A stretch of 64,000 bases of DNA from Sphingomonas quercus (GCF_018863195.1 NZ_JAHKRT010000009.1:62001-126000); one strand, 5' to 3'. Counted from the first letter of the stretch, positions 20,988-33,327 are shown. Notes: generated by a model not told the origin, from the sequence alone. Numbers and translations: made by a program.

Positions 20988-22003
20988 CGCGGAGGGATCG
21001 TCAGCCGGGCGACAGTCGCCCCGGCGTCGCGGAACAGGGAGAAGCCGCCGCCGAGCTGGCGCGTCAGCATGGTGACGATGCGCAGACCAAGGCTGTCGCC
21101 CTGCATGACGTCGAAATCCACCGGCAGCCCCTTGCCATTGTCGCGCACCTCGAGATGGACGGTTCCGTCGTCGTGGCGACGCATCTCTACGTCGATATGG
21201 CCCTGGGCGGTATTGCCAAAACCGTGTTCGAGCGCGTTGGCGATGGTTTCTGCGACGATCAGCGCCACCGGGATCGCCGCGTCCGCCCGCAATGATGCGG
21301 CGGGGGCGACCCTCACATCGTGGCTGATGTCCTGCCGCCCATTGGCGTCGAGCGTGTCGACGACGAGCTGGCGGAGGAACGTCGCCGGGCTCAGCGCGCC
21401 GCCTTCGGGATCATGCAGGTTGCGATGGATGCGCCCGATCACCACCAGCCGCCGCGCCGCCTCGTCCAGCGCGTTGCGGGCGTCTTCGTCGGCGATCCGG
21501 CGCTTCTGCAGGCCGATCAGCGAACTGACCACCTGGAGATTGTTGGAAATGCGGTGCTGTAGCTCGCGGAACAGCACGGCGCGGGTGTCGGCGAGCTGCT
21601 GGCACCGCGTCCGTTCCTGCGCGAGGCGGCGATTTGCGCGCTGCATCAGATGCACCATGACGATGTTCACCCCGGTGATGAACACATAAAGCAGCATCGA
21701 CAGCAGCGCGCTGAATGTCACGCTCGCCCCGGCCGCCGGCCCGACATAGAGCGCCCACACCAAAACGCCGGAGAGCAGGGCGGCGACGATGCCCGGTCCG
21801 GCTCCGAACAGGAACACCGCCACCGTCACCGCTGGCAGGAAGGTGATCGAGGGGTAGCTGCCCGGCAACACCGGCGCCAGCAGCTCGCGCGCGATCAGGC
21901 CGGACATGGACAGCGCCACTGCCGCGCCATAGCCGAGCAACGGCCGGTCCACCGCGAGCGGCAGGCGCTCGATAAACCCCAAGCGTGTCGTCGCCCGGCC
22001 CAT
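20984..22003 (-). CDS. Membrane sensor histidine kinase, HisKA_2/HWE-related type
   Basis: 339 aa. N-terminal DUF4118-like membrane domain with four helices (residues about 20-120), including SYPSITFLPAVTVAVFLFGAGPGIVAALLSGVL. A short coiled coil (RANRRLAQERTRCQQLADTRA) leads to the phospho-acceptor helix RELQHRISNNLQVVSSLIGLQ (His of LQHR), then an HATPase domain with ETIANALEHGF (N box) and DNGKGLPVDFD (G1 box). HisKA_2 kinases in alphaproteobacteria often signal to PhyR-type regulators in the general stress response. No cognate regulator lies next to it. Confidence 0.9.
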   Translation of the reverse strand: MGRATTRLGFIERLPLAVDRPLLGYGAAVALSMSGLIARELLAPVLPGSYPSITFLPAVTVAVFLFGAGPGIVAALLSGVLVWALYVGPAAGASVTFSALLSMLLYVFITGVNIVMVHLMQRANRRLAQERTRCQQLADTRAVLFRELQHRISNNLQVVSSLIGLQKRRIADEDARNALDEAARRLVVIGRIHRNLHDPEGGALSPATFLRQLVVDTLDANGRQDISHDVRVAPAASLRADAAIPVALIVAETIANALEHGFGNTAQGHIDVEMRRHDDGTVHLEVRDNGKGLPVDFDVMQGDSLGLRIVTMLTRQLGGGFSLFRDAGATVARLTIPPR

Positions 22004-22088
22004 GGTTCTGCCCCCTTATGGGACAGTTTAGCAGCTTCGTGAGTGCATGGATACTAGCTGTAGATGCTTCATTAGGGCGGCTGCCAAG

Positions 22089-22113
22089 AAAAAGGGGCCT
22101 TTCGGCCCCTTTT
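22089..22113 (-). terminator. Rho-independent terminator of pnp
   Basis: GGGGCC/GGCCCC stem with a GAAA tetraloop on the minus strand, flanked by A and T runs (plus-strand A-run 22089-22093 gives the T tail). About 25 bp after the pnp stop at 22138. Confidence 0.88.
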
Positions 22114-22137
22114 CCTTCACTCGCTATGTGGCGAAGC

Positions 22138-24495
<2,358 letters not shown>

Positions 24496-24577
24496 GGTTT
24501 TTCCTTGTTGCCGGCGGGCCTATCCCACCAGCGGCCTCAATCCCGACGAGCGGCCGGATTGCCGCGCCGGAAAACGA

Positions 24578-24603
24578 AGCGGCCCGCCAATCGGCGGGCC
24601 GCT
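24578..24603 (-). terminator. Hairpin between rpsO and pnp
   Basis: Perfect 11-bp stem AGCGGCCCGCC/GGCGGGCCGCT with loop AATC (plus-strand reading), followed on the minus strand by TCGTTTT. It begins 6 bp after the rpsO stop. It is likely an attenuator or RNA-processing stem at the rpsO-pnp junction, analogous to the E. coli arrangement. Confidence 0.75.
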
Positions 24604-24608
24604 CGTGG

Positions 24609-24878
24609 TCACTTGCGAAGGCCGAGCTTCGCGATGAGTTCGTTGTAGCGGGTCGCATCCTTCTTCTTCAGATAGTCGAGAAGGCTGCGGCGCTTGTTGA
24701 CCAGCATCAGCAGACCGCGGCGCGAGTGATTGTCCTTCGCGTGGGTCTTGAAATGCTCGGTGAGGTTGCTGATCCGCTCGGTGAGGATGGCGACCTGAAC
24801 CTCAGGGGAGCCGGTGTCGCCCTTGGCGCGGGCATTGTCCTCGATGATGGCGGTCTTGCGTTCAGCAGTAACGGTCAT
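24609..24878 (-). CDS. rpsO: 30S ribosomal protein S15
   Basis: 89 aa, the standard bacterial S15 length. Binds the central domain of 16S rRNA early in 30S assembly. The sequence follows the family from [33 protein letters not shown] through [36 protein letters not shown] to [12 protein letters not shown]. Lies between truB (22 bp upstream) and pnp; in many bacteria S15 also represses its own translation. Confidence 0.98.
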   Translation of the reverse strand: MTVTAERKTAIIEDNARAKGDTGSPEVQVAILTERISNLTEHFKTHAKDNHSRRGLLMLVNKRRSLLDYLKKKDATRYNELIAKLGLRK

Positions 24879-24900
24879 TCTATGGTCCTCGACATCGCGT

Positions 24901-25818
24901 TCACAGGTTGAAGCCGCGTTCCACCCGGACCTCGCCCTCCTCGACCATGACCAGCGCCACCGGGGCGCCTGCGTCGATCGCGAGATGGAGGCCGTCGGAG
25001 GCGGCGATCCCGATCACCTTCCGCCCCTGGCGGAGCAGCCTTGCCTGATCGGGGGTGACGGATAGAGCCGGGATGTCGTCCAGCCCCGCCGCCAGCGGCA
25101 AGAGGGTATTTTCAAGGGCGCGGCCCTGCCCGAGATCGAGCAACTTGTCCAGCGAAATCGCCCTTTCCAGGGTGAAGGGGCCGGCTTTCAGCCGCCTCAA
25201 CATGGTGACATGGCCGACCGTGCCGAGCGCCCGCGCAATGTCTCGCGCCAGACTGCGGATATAGGTGCCCTTGGAGACGCGGGCGATCAGCGTCGCGGCG
25301 TCGGGCGTGAAAGCCTCGATGGACAGGGCGTGTATCGTCACCGGCCGCGCGCGCATTTCGGGCGCCGCCCCGGCGCGGGCGAGGTCATAGGCGCGGCGGC
25401 CGTCGACCTTCAGAGCGCTATAGGCCGGCGGCACCTGCTCGATCGCGCCGGTGAAGCGGGGCAGCGCCGCCTCCAGCGCCTCCCGCGTCGGGCGTACGGC
25501 GGAGCTTTCCACCGCCTCGCCCTCGCCATCCAGCGTGTCCGTCTCGGTGCCGAAGGCGATGGTGAAGGCATAGCCCTTGTCGGCATCCAGCATTCGGCCG
25601 GACAGCTTGGTCGCCTCGCCCAGCGCGACCGGCAGCACGCCCGAGGCGAGCGGGTCCAGCGTGCCGCCATGGCCGACCTTGACCCTGGCATAGCCGCCGA
25701 GGCGCAGGGCCCGCTTCGCCGCAGAGATGATCTGCGTCGAGCCCGGGCCGACCGGCTTGTCGATGATCAGCCAGCCATTGAGCGGCGGCCCGTCCCGATC
25801 GGTCACCGCGCCCGCCAT
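24901..25818 (-). CDS. truB: tRNA pseudouridine(55) synthase TruB
   Basis: 305 aa from ATG 25818. Makes pseudouridine at position 55 in the T loop of tRNA. Catalytic Asp lies in [16 protein letters not shown]; other signatures are [23 protein letters not shown]-like [39 protein letters not shown] and [20 protein letters not shown]-like C-terminal part ends near VERGFNL. A GTG at 25806 would overlap the acetyltransferase stop by exactly 4 nt (GTGA) and is a serious alternative start, 12 bp shorter. Confidence 0.95.
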   Translation of the reverse strand: MAGAVTDRDGPPLNGWLIIDKPVGPGSTQIISAAKRALRLGGYARVKVGHGGTLDPLASGVLPVALGEATKLSGRMLDADKGYAFTIAFGTETDTLDGEGEAVESSAVRPTREALEAALPRFTGAIEQVPPAYSALKVDGRRAYDLARAGAAPEMRARPVTIHALSIEAFTPDAATLIARVSKGTYIRSLARDIARALGTVGHVTMLRRLKAGPFTLERAISLDKLLDLGQGRALENTLLPLAAGLDDIPALSVTPDQARLLRQGRKVIGIAASDGLHLAIDAGAPVALVMVEEGEVRVERGFNL

Positions 25819-26348
25819 TCCTCGGCGAGGATCGAGAAGCAGACCGTGTCGCGAACGAAGCCGGTCCACAATTTCTTGTGCCGCCGCAGCACTCCCTCGC
25901 GCACCGCGCCCAGCTTCAGCACGGCGGCCTGGCTGCGTTCGTTGCGGGCATCGACGCGGAACTCGATCCGCTGGAAGCCGCAGGCCAGCGCATGATCGAT
26001 GAACAGCCGCTTGAAGCGCGCATTCAGCCCGGTGCCGCGGGTCGCGCGGGAGAGATAGGTGCCGCCGATCTCCAGCCCGTCACTGTCGGCGTCGATGTTG
26101 AGATAGCCGGACATGCCGATCAGCACGCCGCCGGCGAACAGCGCGAACGGCACCCGCGCGGCATCGTTGATTATGCCATCGAAGCTCGCGTCGAACTGCC
26201 CCGCCCCGAAGCTGCGCGGGTAAAGCGTCCAGAAATCCTCGTCCCCGGAACAGGCGGCGCGCAGCCCTTCGCGATGATCCTCGACCAGCGGCTCGACATG
26301 GACCACGCCATCGGCGAGGCGGGCGGGAAGGGCGGTGCGATCAGCCAT
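25803..26348 (-). CDS. GNAT-family N-acetyltransferase (RimJ/RimL-like)
   Basis: 181 aa from ATG 26348. Acetyl-CoA-dependent transferase, substrate unknown. The fold signatures are the N-terminal LADGVVHVEPLVEDHREGLRAA, the core strand LIGMSGYLNIDADSDGLEIGGTYLSRATRGTGLNARFKRLFIDHAL (acetyl-CoA loop RGTGLN) and RIEFRVDARNERSQAAVLKLGAVREGVLRRH typical of RimJ/RimL-like proteins. It overlaps tdk by 8 bp upstream and truB downstream, so it is part of the translation operon and might act on a ribosome-associated target, though that is inference. Confidence 0.87.
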   Translation of the reverse strand: MADRTALPARLADGVVHVEPLVEDHREGLRAACSGDEDFWTLYPRSFGAGQFDASFDGIINDAARVPFALFAGGVLIGMSGYLNIDADSDGLEIGGTYLSRATRGTGLNARFKRLFIDHALACGFQRIEFRVDARNERSQAAVLKLGAVREGVLRRHKKLWTGFVRDTVCFSILAEEWRAR

Positions 26349-26919
26349 GGGCCTGCTCCATATAATGGCGGCGGCACAGCGCGACGTAGCGATCATTGCC
26401 GCCGATCTCGGTCTGCGCGCCGGAGATAACGGCGCTGCCCTTGGCGTCAATGCGCAGGTTCATCGTCGCCTTGCGGCCACAGGTGCACACCGCCTTGATC
26501 TCGCTGAGCGTGTCGGCGATCGCCAGCAACTGCGCCGATCCCTCGAACAGCGCGCCCCGGAAATCGGTGCGCAGGCCGTAAGCGAGCACCGGTATGCCGA
26601 TACGATCGCAGATATGGGCCAGCTGCAACACCTGATCGCGGGTCAGGAACTGCGCCTCGTCGACCAGCACGCAGGCGAGCGGCGCCTCGTCGTGCCGCGC
26701 AGAGGCCAGCGCCCGGATGTCTGTGCCCGCGTCGAACGCATGAGCCGGCGCCGACAGGCCGATGCGCGACCGGATCATGCCGCGCTCGTAGCGATCGTCG
26801 ACTGCGGCGGTGAACAGCATCACCTCCATGCCGCGCTCGCGATAGTTGAACGCCGCCTGTAGCAGCATCGTCGATTTGCCGGCGTTCATCGACGCATAAT
26901 AGAAATAGAGCTTGGCCAC
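26341..26919 (-). CDS. tdk: Thymidine kinase
   Basis: 192 aa. ATP-dependent phosphorylation of thymidine in the salvage pathway. Type II TK features: YYASMNAGKSTMLLQA (P loop, residues about 8-22), CVLVDEAQFL (Walker B-like with catalytic Glu), GLRTDFRGALFEGSAQLLAIAD (lasso approach) and Cys residues in VCTCGRKATMNLR plus CRRHY that form the structural zinc site. Complete. Lies 8 bp after rbfA in the same operon. Confidence 0.95.
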   Translation of the reverse strand: MAKLYFYYASMNAGKSTMLLQAAFNYRERGMEVMLFTAAVDDRYERGMIRSRIGLSAPAHAFDAGTDIRALASARHDEAPLACVLVDEAQFLTRDQVLQLAHICDRIGIPVLAYGLRTDFRGALFEGSAQLLAIADTLSEIKAVCTCGRKATMNLRIDAKGSAVISGAQTEIGGNDRYVALCRRHYMEQAHG

Positions 26920-26927
26920 CGGCCCGT

Positions 26928-27344
26928 TCAGCCCGCGTCGTCGTCGCTGTCGGGCTCCGCGCCGAGGTCACGCGCCACCTTCGGATCGCGCAGCAACGCG
27001 TCGATGCGGCCGCCCTCCTCGAAGCTCTCGTCGGCGACGAATTTCAGCTTCGCGGCATATTTGGTGTTCACCCGCCGCGCCACCTCCGACTGAAGATAGG
27101 CGGTGTTGGTGCGCAGCGCCTTCAGCACCGCCGCCTCGTCCGCGCCGAGCAGCGGCTTCACGAAGGCGGTGGCGTGGCGCAGATCCGGCGACATGCGCAC
27201 CTCGGTGACCGAAACGCTGTGCGAGGCGAGCGTATCGTCATGCACGTCGCCGCGCATCAATATGTCCGCCAGCGCATGGCGCACCTGCTCGCCCACGCGC
27301 AGCACGCGGACGGAGCGTCCTTCGGAGGTTTCGTTGCGGCGCAT
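26928..27344 (-). CDS. rbfA: Ribosome-binding factor A
   Basis: 138 aa from ATG 27344 ([11 protein letters not shown]). KH-type fold protein that helps 16S rRNA 5' end maturation and cold adaptation. The core reads [47 protein letters not shown] and [26 protein letters not shown], with an acidic tail. A 14-codon upstream extension is open but not family-like. It follows infB with a 73-bp spacer that contains a palindromic repeat. Confidence 0.95.
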   Translation of the reverse strand: MRRNETSEGRSVRVLRVGEQVRHALADILMRGDVHDDTLASHSVSVTEVRMSPDLRHATAFVKPLLGADEAAVLKALRTNTAYLQSEVARRVNTKYAAKLKFVADESFEEGGRIDALLRDPKVARDLGAEPDSDDDAG

Positions 27345-27379
27345 ATGATCTTCATTCCGCAAGGAGATGGGCCATCCTG

Positions 27380-27410
27380 CCGTCACCCCGAAACAGGTTC
27401 AGGGTGACGG
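27380..27410 (-). repeat. Palindromic repeat in the infB-rbfA spacer
   Basis: CCGTCACCCCGAAACAGGTT then CAGGGTGACGG: the same GGTGACGG...CCCTGAA family as the array at 11621-11910. Arms CCGTCACCC and GGGTGACGG can pair in mRNA. It starts 36 bp upstream of the rbfA start codon (27344) and 8 bp from the infB end. It could modulate read-through or stability within the operon. Confidence 0.8.
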
Positions 27411-27417
27411 CGGGAGG

Positions 27418-30036
27418 TTACAGCGTCCGTGCGCGCTCCTCGACCTCGAAGGTCTCGAGATAGTCGCCCGGCTTGACGTCGGTCGAGCTGTCCAGCGTGA
27501 TGCCGCATTCCAGCCCGGCGCGGACCTCGGCCACATCGTCCTTGAAGCGACGCAGCGAGGCGATCTTGCCGTTGTAGATGATGACGTCGTCGCGGGTGAG
27601 GCGGGCGCGCAGGTCCTTCTTGATATAGCCCTCGGTGACGAGCAGGCCGGCCGCCTTGCCGTGCTTGCCGGCGGAGAACACCTCGCGCACCTCGGCGCGG
27701 CCGACGACTGTCTCGAAATATTCGGGCCCAAGCTGGCCGGCCATCGCCGCCCGGATCTCGTCGATCAGGTCATAGATGACGTCGTAATATTTGAGGGCGA
27801 CGCCGTCGCGCTGGGCGATCTCGCGAGCCTTGGCGTTGGCGCGGACGTTGAAGCCGATGATCGGCGCGCGGCTGGCGGCGGCCAGCGTCACGTCGCTCTC
27901 GGTGATGCCGCCGACGCCGGAATGCAGCACGCGCACCCGGATGTCGTCATTGCCGAGCTTGGTGAGCGATCCGACGATGGCCTCCACCGAGCCCTGCACA
28001 TCGCCCTTCACGACCACCGGATATTCGGCGGCCTTGGAGGCGTTGAGCCCGGCGAACATCGATTCCAGGCTGGCGGGCGCCGACGTGGTGCGCTTCGCCG
28101 TCGCCACCGACTGGCGATATTCCGCCACCTCGCGGGCGCGGGCCTCATTCTCGACGACCGAAAGCTGGTCGCCGGCATGAGGCACGCCGGTCAACCCGAG
28201 CACCTCGACCGGCATGGAGGGCAGCGCCTCCTTCACCTGCTGGCCACGATCGTCGACCATGGCGCGGACCTTGCCGCTCTCCATGCCGACCACGAAGACG
28301 TCGCCGACGCGCAGCGTGCCGCGGCGAACGAGGATCGTCGCCACCGGCCCGCGGCCCTTGTCGAGCTTGGCCTCGATCACCGTGCCTTCGGCGGCGCGCT
28401 CGGGATTGGCGCGCAGCTCGAGGATCTCGGCCTGCAGCTGGATCTTGTCGATCAGCTCCTCGAGGCCGGTGCGCTTGAGGGCGGACACCTCCACCTCCTG
28501 CACTTCGCCGCCCATGCTCTCCACCTGCACGTCATACTGGAGGAGCGCCTCGCGGACGCGCTGCGGGTTGGAGCCGGGCTTGTCCATCTTGTTGATCGCG
28601 ATGATCATCGGCACGCCGGCGGCCTTGGTGTGGTTGATCGCCTCGATGGTCTGCGGGCGCAGGCCATCGTCGCCGGCGACGACGATCACGACGATGTCGG
28701 TAACGTTGGCACCGCGCGCGCGCATCTCGCTGAACGCCTCGTGGCCGGGCGTGTCGAGGAAGGTGATCTTGTCGCCCGACTTCAGCGTCACCTGATAGGC
28801 GCCGATGTGCTGGGTGATGCCGCCGGCCTCGCCGGTGGCGACATCGGTGCCGCGCAGCGCATCGAGCAGGCTGGTCTTGCCGTGGTCGACATGGCCCATG
28901 ATCGTCACCACCGGCGGGCGCGCCTGCAGCGTCTCGTCGGCGTCGACATCGTCATGGGTGGTGAGGTCGACATCGCTGTCGGACACGCGATTGATGTTGT
29001 GGCCGAATTCGGTGACGAGCAGCTCCGCCGTGTCCTGATCGATGACCTGGTTGACGGTGACGGGCATGCCCATCTTGAACAGCGATTTGACGAGGTCGGC
29101 GCCGCGCTCCGCCATGCGGTTGGCAAGCTCGGCGACGGTGATCGTCTCCGGCACGTTGACGTCGCGCACCTGCTTGAGGGCGGGGCCGCCCATCTGGTGC
29201 GAACGGCGATCCTTCTCGCGGGCGCGCTTCAGCGCCGCGAGGCTGCGGGCGCGGGCGCCGCCGGTGTCGTCGTCGAGCGCGCGGGTGACGGTGAGCTTGC
29301 CGGACTGGCGGCGATCATCGCCCTTGCGGTCGCGGGTCGGGCGGGCCGGCTCCGGGCGCTTGGGCGGAATCACTGGCGTGAAGCGGCGCGGCGGCGGCGC
29401 GGCGGCGGCGCTGCCACCCGCGGCGGGCGCCGCGGCGGCCGGACGCGCCTCTTCGGCGCCGGATGCGGGGGCGCCGGGCGCCGTGCTGGCGGCTGCCGCT
29501 TCGGCGGCGGCACGAGCGGCAGCTTCCTCGGCGTCGCGCACCGCCTGGGCTTGGCGCTCTTCCTCGGCGCGGCGATTTTCCTCGATGCGGCGGCGCTCTT
29601 CCTCATTCGCCTCGGTGCGCTCGCGCTCCTCGCGGCGGCGGGCTTCCTCGAGCGCCGTCATGCGCGCTTCCTCGGCCTCGCGCAGCAGGCGCTCCTGCTG
29701 CTCGCGGCGCTCCAGCGGCGTCATCGGGCGCATCGGCGCGGGCGGCGGCGCCGGGCGCGGGGCGGGGGCAGGGGCGGCTGCGACCGGGGGCGCGGGCGCC
29801 TGGGCCGGTGCGGGCGCCGGCTGCGGAGCGGGGGCCGGGGCCTCCGCCACGGGCTCGGGCGTATCCGGCAAGGGTGCCTCCCCCGGCTTGCGGAAGACGC
29901 GCGCTTTCTTCGTCTCGACGATCACGGTGTTCGAGCGGCCATGGCTGAAGCTCTGCTTCACCTTGCCCGTCTCGACCGTGCGCCGGACGCCCAGCGGCGC
30001 CCGCATACCCAGTTTCGGCTTGTCCTGATCGCTCAT
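27418..30036 (-). CDS. infB: Translation initiation factor IF-2
   Basis: 872 aa. GTPase that delivers initiator tRNA to the 30S subunit. After an IF2_N-like start there is a long low-complexity Ala/Pro/Glu/Arg linker (about 45-290), then the G domain with GHVDHGKTS (P loop near 379), DTPGHEAF (G3) and NKMDKPG (G4), followed by domains II, III and the C-terminal fMet-tRNA-binding domain ending [33 protein letters not shown] 30036 is 16 bp after the ylxR stop. Confidence 0.97.
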   Translation of the reverse strand: MSDQDKPKLGMRAPLGVRRTVETGKVKQSFSHGRSNTVIVETKKARVFRKPGEAPLPDTPEPVAEAPAPAPQPAPAPAQAPAPPVAAAPAPAPRPAPPPAPMRPMTPLERREQQERLLREAEEARMTALEEARRREERERTEANEEERRRIEENRRAEEERQAQAVRDAEEAAARAAAEAAAASTAPGAPASGAEEARPAAAAPAAGGSAAAAPPPRRFTPVIPPKRPEPARPTRDRKGDDRRQSGKLTVTRALDDDTGGARARSLAALKRAREKDRRSHQMGGPALKQVRDVNVPETITVAELANRMAERGADLVKSLFKMGMPVTVNQVIDQDTAELLVTEFGHNINRVSDSDVDLTTHDDVDADETLQARPPVVTIMGHVDHGKTSLLDALRGTDVATGEAGGITQHIGAYQVTLKSGDKITFLDTPGHEAFSEMRARGANVTDIVVIVVAGDDGLRPQTIEAINHTKAAGVPMIIAINKMDKPGSNPQRVREALLQYDVQVESMGGEVQEVEVSALKRTGLEELIDKIQLQAEILELRANPERAAEGTVIEAKLDKGRGPVATILVRRGTLRVGDVFVVGMESGKVRAMVDDRGQQVKEALPSMPVEVLGLTGVPHAGDQLSVVENEARAREVAEYRQSVATAKRTTSAPASLESMFAGLNASKAAEYPVVVKGDVQGSVEAIVGSLTKLGNDDIRVRVLHSGVGGITESDVTLAAASRAPIIGFNVRANAKAREIAQRDGVALKYYDVIYDLIDEIRAAMAGQLGPEYFETVVGRAEVREVFSAGKHGKAAGLLVTEGYIKKDLRARLTRDDVIIYNGKIASLRRFKDDVAEVRAGLECGITLDSSTDVKPGDYLETFEVEERARTL

Positions 30037-30052
30037 CTAAACGCCCGTACCT

Positions 30053-30760
30053 TCAATCAAAAACCCGGTCAGCACCGGCGGCCCCTGCAACAGCGTCGCA
30101 AGGGCGCGTGTCCGTATCGCATCCGATGTAATGGCGCCACCGCCCGACCGCGTTTTCCACGCGCACGGCAGCTCGCCCGTCGACGATAGCGACAGATACC
30201 ACATTCTCGCGGCCCAACGCCAACGACAATATGGCGCGTTCGGTCGGAATAACCAGACCCTGACGGCCGGAACCTTCCTCGTCCATGCCGACGCGCCATG
30301 CCTGATCCAGCTTGCGCCGCCCGTCGCCCGCGTCGCGGGCGTGGAGAAGGAGGCGGACGCGCCCGGCGCGGGCCGCCTCGGCGATCCGCTCGCCGCCGGT
30401 GAGCAGGGTGCCGCCGCGCGCCTCGAGGCCCAGCCGGTCCAGCGCGTCGCGGGCCAGCGCATCCTCGATGCGCTGCGCGAGATCGTCCGGCACGGTCAGC
30501 GTCTGGGTACGGAAGGCGCGGAGGAGGGCGCCGCGCAGCTTGCCCTTGGCGATCGCCTTTTCGAGCGTGGCGCGATCGACGCCGATCCACGCGCCGCGCC
30601 CGGGGGCCTTGGCGCGCACATCCGGGGCCACCACCCCGTCCGGGGACAGCGCGAGGCGGACGAGGCGCGACCGCTCGCCCTGCGTCCTGGTGAGGACGCA
30701 GGTCCGCTCCGGCGTATGCCCGTCGTCGTCTAGAGCGAGAAGTTGGTCATCCTTTGCCAT
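30053..30760 (-). CDS. YlxR (DUF448) family protein with C-terminal extension
   Basis: 235 aa from ATG 30760. DUF448/YlxR nucleic-acid-binding domain at the N-terminus (PERTCVLTRTQGERSRLVRLALSPDG, PGRGAWIGVDRATLEKAI), the normal companion of nusA and infB. In alphaproteobacteria it is fused to an L7Ae-like part, here GLEARGGTLLTGGERIAEAARAGRVRLLLHARDAG onward. The last segment mentions two Cys-containing pieces (HYIGCDTDTRPCDAVAG). It overlaps the tautomerase by 14 nt. Function probably in ribosome or RNase P-related RNA binding. Confidence 0.9.
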   Translation of the reverse strand: MAKDDQLLALDDDGHTPERTCVLTRTQGERSRLVRLALSPDGVVAPDVRAKAPGRGAWIGVDRATLEKAIAKGKLRGALLRAFRTQTLTVPDDLAQRIEDALARDALDRLGLEARGGTLLTGGERIAEAARAGRVRLLLHARDAGDGRRKLDQAWRVGMDEEGSGRQGLVIPTERAILSLALGRENVVSVAIVDGRAAVRVENAVGRWRHYIGCDTDTRPCDAVAGAAGADRVFD

Positions 30761-30980
30761 CCGCGGGAGCGTCTCCCTGCGCAGGCGCGGCCGCCGGGCG
30801 GTCCGCGATGAGGATGCCGCCAGAGCCATAGCTGTCGGTCGGCACCTCGACGATGCAGACCTGCACGGCGGCCGGCGACTTGCCGAGCCGCTCGACCATC
30901 GAGCGGGTGACGTCGGCGACAATGGCCGAGCGCTGCTCGCGGGTGACCGAGCCGGCGAGGCGGATGTCGATGAACGGCAT
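30747..30980 (-). CDS. 4-oxalocrotonate tautomerase-like protein
   Basis: 77 aa, ATG at 30980 sharing its A with the nusA stop (TGATG). Starts [10 protein letters not shown], leaving Pro1 free after Met removal, as required for tautomerase catalysis; SVTREQRSAIVADVTRSMVERLGKSPAAVQVCIVEVPTDSYGSGG is the family core. The C-terminal 15 residues are extra. A tautomerase between nusA and ylxR is not part of the conserved operon, so either it is a passenger or it has an unrecognised role. Substrate unknown. Confidence 0.88.
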   Translation of the reverse strand: MPFIDIRLAGSVTREQRSAIVADVTRSMVERLGKSPAAVQVCIVEVPTDSYGSGGILIADRPAAAPAQGDAPADGKG

Positions 30981-32587
30981 CAGGCGTCGCCCTCCGCGGC
31001 CGCCGGCTGCTCCTCGTCGGCGAACCAATGGGCGCGGGCGGCCATGATGATCTCGTTGCCCTGATCCTCGCTCAGGCCATATTCGGCGAGCACGCCGCCC
31101 TTGTCCTCGGGCTTGCTCTTGGCGGCACCCTCGGCGCGGCGGCGCGGCTCGGCGCGCTTCTTCTGGATCAGCTCGTCGGTGGCGAGGTCGGCGAGGTCGT
31201 CGAGCGTGCGGATGCCCGCCTTGCCGAGCGTCACCAGCATCGCCTCGGTGAGGTAGGGCAGATCGGCCAGTGCGTCCTCGACGCCGAGCGAACGGCGCTC
31301 CTCGCGATTGGCCTGCTCGCGCCGCTCCAGCGCCTCGTTGGCGCGGGACTGAAGCTCGGAGGCGAGTTCCTCGTCGAAGCCCTCGATGCCGGCGATCTCG
31401 TCGGCCTCGACATAGGCGACCTCTTCAAGGCTCGAAAAGCCCTCGGCGACGAGCAGCTGGGCCAGCGTCTCGTCCACGTCCAGCTCCTGCTGGAACATCT
31501 CGGAATTCTGGACGAACTCCTTCTGGCGCTTCTCGCTGGCGTCGGCCTCGGTGAGGATGTCGATGGCGTGGCCGGTGAGCTGGCTGGCGAGGCGCACATT
31601 CTGGCCGCGGCGGCCGATGGCGAGCGACAGCTGGTCGTCGGGGACGACCACTTCGATGCGGCTGTCCTCCTCGTCGATGACGACGCGGGCGACCTGCGCG
31701 GGCTGGAGCGCGTTGACCACGAAGGTGGCGGTGTCCGGCGACCAGGGGATGATGTCGATCTTCTCGCCCTGCATCTCCTGCACGACGGCCTGCACGCGGC
31801 TGCCCTTCATGCCGACGCACGCGCCGACCGGGTCGATCGAGCTGTCACGGCTGATCACGCCGATCTTGGCGCGGCTGCCCGGATCGCGGGCGGCGGCCTT
31901 GATCTCGATCACGCCGTCATAGATTTCGGGCACTTCCTGCGCGAACAGCTTCTTCATGAAGTCCGGATGGGCGCGGCTGAGGAAGATCTGCGGCCCGCGC
32001 GTCTCGCGCACCACCTTGAGGATCAGCGAGCGGACCCGGTCGCCGACGCGCACCACCTCGCGCGGGATCTGCTGGTCGCGGCGGATGACGCCCTCCGCGC
32101 GGCCGAGATCGACGACGACGTGGCCGAACTCGACGCGCTTGACGACGCCGGTGATGATCTCGCCGGCGCGATCCTTGAACTCTTCATACTGGCGGTCGCG
32201 CTCGGCGTCGCGGACCTTCTGGAAGATCACCTGCTTGGCCGCCTGGGCGGCGATGCGGCCGAATTCGAAATTGGGCAGGGGATCGACGATGAAGTCGCCG
32301 ATCGCGGCGCCCTTCTGCAGCTTCTGCGCGTCGGTGACGGAGACCTGCTTGAAATAATCCTCGACCTCCTCGACCACCTCGACGACGCGCCACAGGCGCA
32401 GATCGCCGCCCTTGCTGTCGATCTTCGCGCGGATGTCGTTCTCGGCGCCGTAGCGGGCGCGGGCGGCGCGCTGGATCGCGTCCTCCATCGCCTCGATGAC
32501 GATGTCGCGATCGATCAGCTTCTCGCGTGCCACGGCATCGGCGATGGCGAGCAGCTCGGCCTTGTTGGCGGAGATGGCGGTGGCCAT
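30980..32587 (-). CDS. nusA: Transcription termination/antitermination factor NusA
   Basis: 535 aa. RNA polymerase-binding elongation factor. N-terminal NusA_N domain, S1 domain ([32 protein letters not shown]), two KH domains ([77 protein letters not shown]), then C-terminal helix-hairpin-helix acidic repeats ([27 protein letters not shown] and a second). Follows rimP by 7 bp. Confidence 0.97.
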   Translation of the reverse strand: MATAISANKAELLAIADAVAREKLIDRDIVIEAMEDAIQRAARARYGAENDIRAKIDSKGGDLRLWRVVEVVEEVEDYFKQVSVTDAQKLQKGAAIGDFIVDPLPNFEFGRIAAQAAKQVIFQKVRDAERDRQYEEFKDRAGEIITGVVKRVEFGHVVVDLGRAEGVIRRDQQIPREVVRVGDRVRSLILKVVRETRGPQIFLSRAHPDFMKKLFAQEVPEIYDGVIEIKAAARDPGSRAKIGVISRDSSIDPVGACVGMKGSRVQAVVQEMQGEKIDIIPWSPDTATFVVNALQPAQVARVVIDEEDSRIEVVVPDDQLSLAIGRRGQNVRLASQLTGHAIDILTEADASEKRQKEFVQNSEMFQQELDVDETLAQLLVAEGFSSLEEVAYVEADEIAGIEGFDEELASELQSRANEALERREQANREERRSLGVEDALADLPYLTEAMLVTLGKAGIRTLDDLADLATDELIQKKRAEPRRRAEGAAKSKPEDKGGVLAEYGLSEDQGNEIIMAARAHWFADEEQPAAAEGDA

Positions 32588-32594
32588 GGCGGGA

Positions 32595-33119
32595 TTACCT
32601 TTCCTGTCTGATGCTGTCCGCGCCTTCGGTCGAAAGCGGCGCGGTGGCCTTGATGAGCGCGTCGGTCAAGAGCAGCTTGGCGCTGCCGATCGACGCAAGC
32701 GGGATGGCGATGTCGCCGGATTTGGCGGTGCGGACGAGGACGGCGTCGCCCTCCAGCCCGAGGAGCGCGCCGTCGAACTGCTTGCGCCCGTCGAGCGGCA
32801 CGGCGAGCCGGATGCGCGCCTCGAAGCCCTTCCAGTCCTCATAGTCCCGCGCACGGGTGAGCGGGCGATCAATGCCGGGCGAGGAGACTTCCAGCCGATA
32901 GGCCTCCTCGATCGGATCGGCAGCGTCGAGCACTTCCGAGATGCGCCGCGACAGCGCCTCGCAATCGGAAAGGTCGAGCTGGCGCGTGTCGGGCCGTTCC
33001 GCCATCACCTGCAGCGTCGGGTCGGACTTGCCGCCGTACATGCCCACGCGCACGAGATCGAGGCCAAGCGCCCTGGCCTCGGGCTCGATAAGCTGGGTGA
33101 TCGCGTCGATGTCGGCCAT
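32595..33119 (-). CDS. rimP: Ribosome maturation factor RimP
   Basis: 174 aa from ATG 33119 (MADIDAITQLIEPEARALGLDLVRV). Needed for 30S assembly. Family core: CEALSRRISEVLDAADPIEEAYRLEVSSPGIDRPLTRARDYEDWKGFEARIRL, then an SH3-like C-terminal domain. Head of the minus-strand block rimP-nusA-tautomerase-ylxR-infB-rbfA-tdk-GNAT-truB-rpsO-pnp. No convincing promoter was picked out in the 287 bp between it and the divergent PQQ dehydrogenase. Confidence 0.95.
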   Translation of the reverse strand: MADIDAITQLIEPEARALGLDLVRVGMYGGKSDPTLQVMAERPDTRQLDLSDCEALSRRISEVLDAADPIEEAYRLEVSSPGIDRPLTRARDYEDWKGFEARIRLAVPLDGRKQFDGALLGLEGDAVLVRTAKSGDIAIPLASIGSAKLLLTDALIKATAPLSTEGADSIRQER

Positions 33120-33294
33120 GCCGCTCCCGTGGTAAGATCGTGCGCCTTCGTTGCCGGCGCCAGCGGCGCCGACCTCGGCAAAGTTACCAATGTCGAGAGA
33201 AGATGGTGGCCATATAATCCAGGCCGCGACATCCGGCAAGGCCGCTCGACGCGTCCCGACGACGCTGGCGATCCGCCCCGGAACGCATCTCAAT

Positions 33295-33327
33295 CGTATA
33301 CAGAATGCAATTCTGACCTTGTATGCA
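33295..33327 (+). promoter_or_regulatory. Two TGTATNCA-type sites upstream of the PQQ dehydrogenase
   Basis: CGTATACA at 33295-33302 and TGTATGCA at 33320-33327, centres 25 bp apart, about 80-110 bp before the start codon. The second octamer is identical to the one upstream of the second TonB-dependent receptor (42654-42661). GTATAC-centred palindromes are typical GntR-family operators. No regulator of that family is in the window. Confidence 0.4.

Noticed and set aside
27367-30189. Long open frame on the plus strand opposite infB (about 940 codons).
   Set aside because: Antisense to infB and explained by high-GC codon bias; composition is His/Asp/Leu-rich as typical of shadows.
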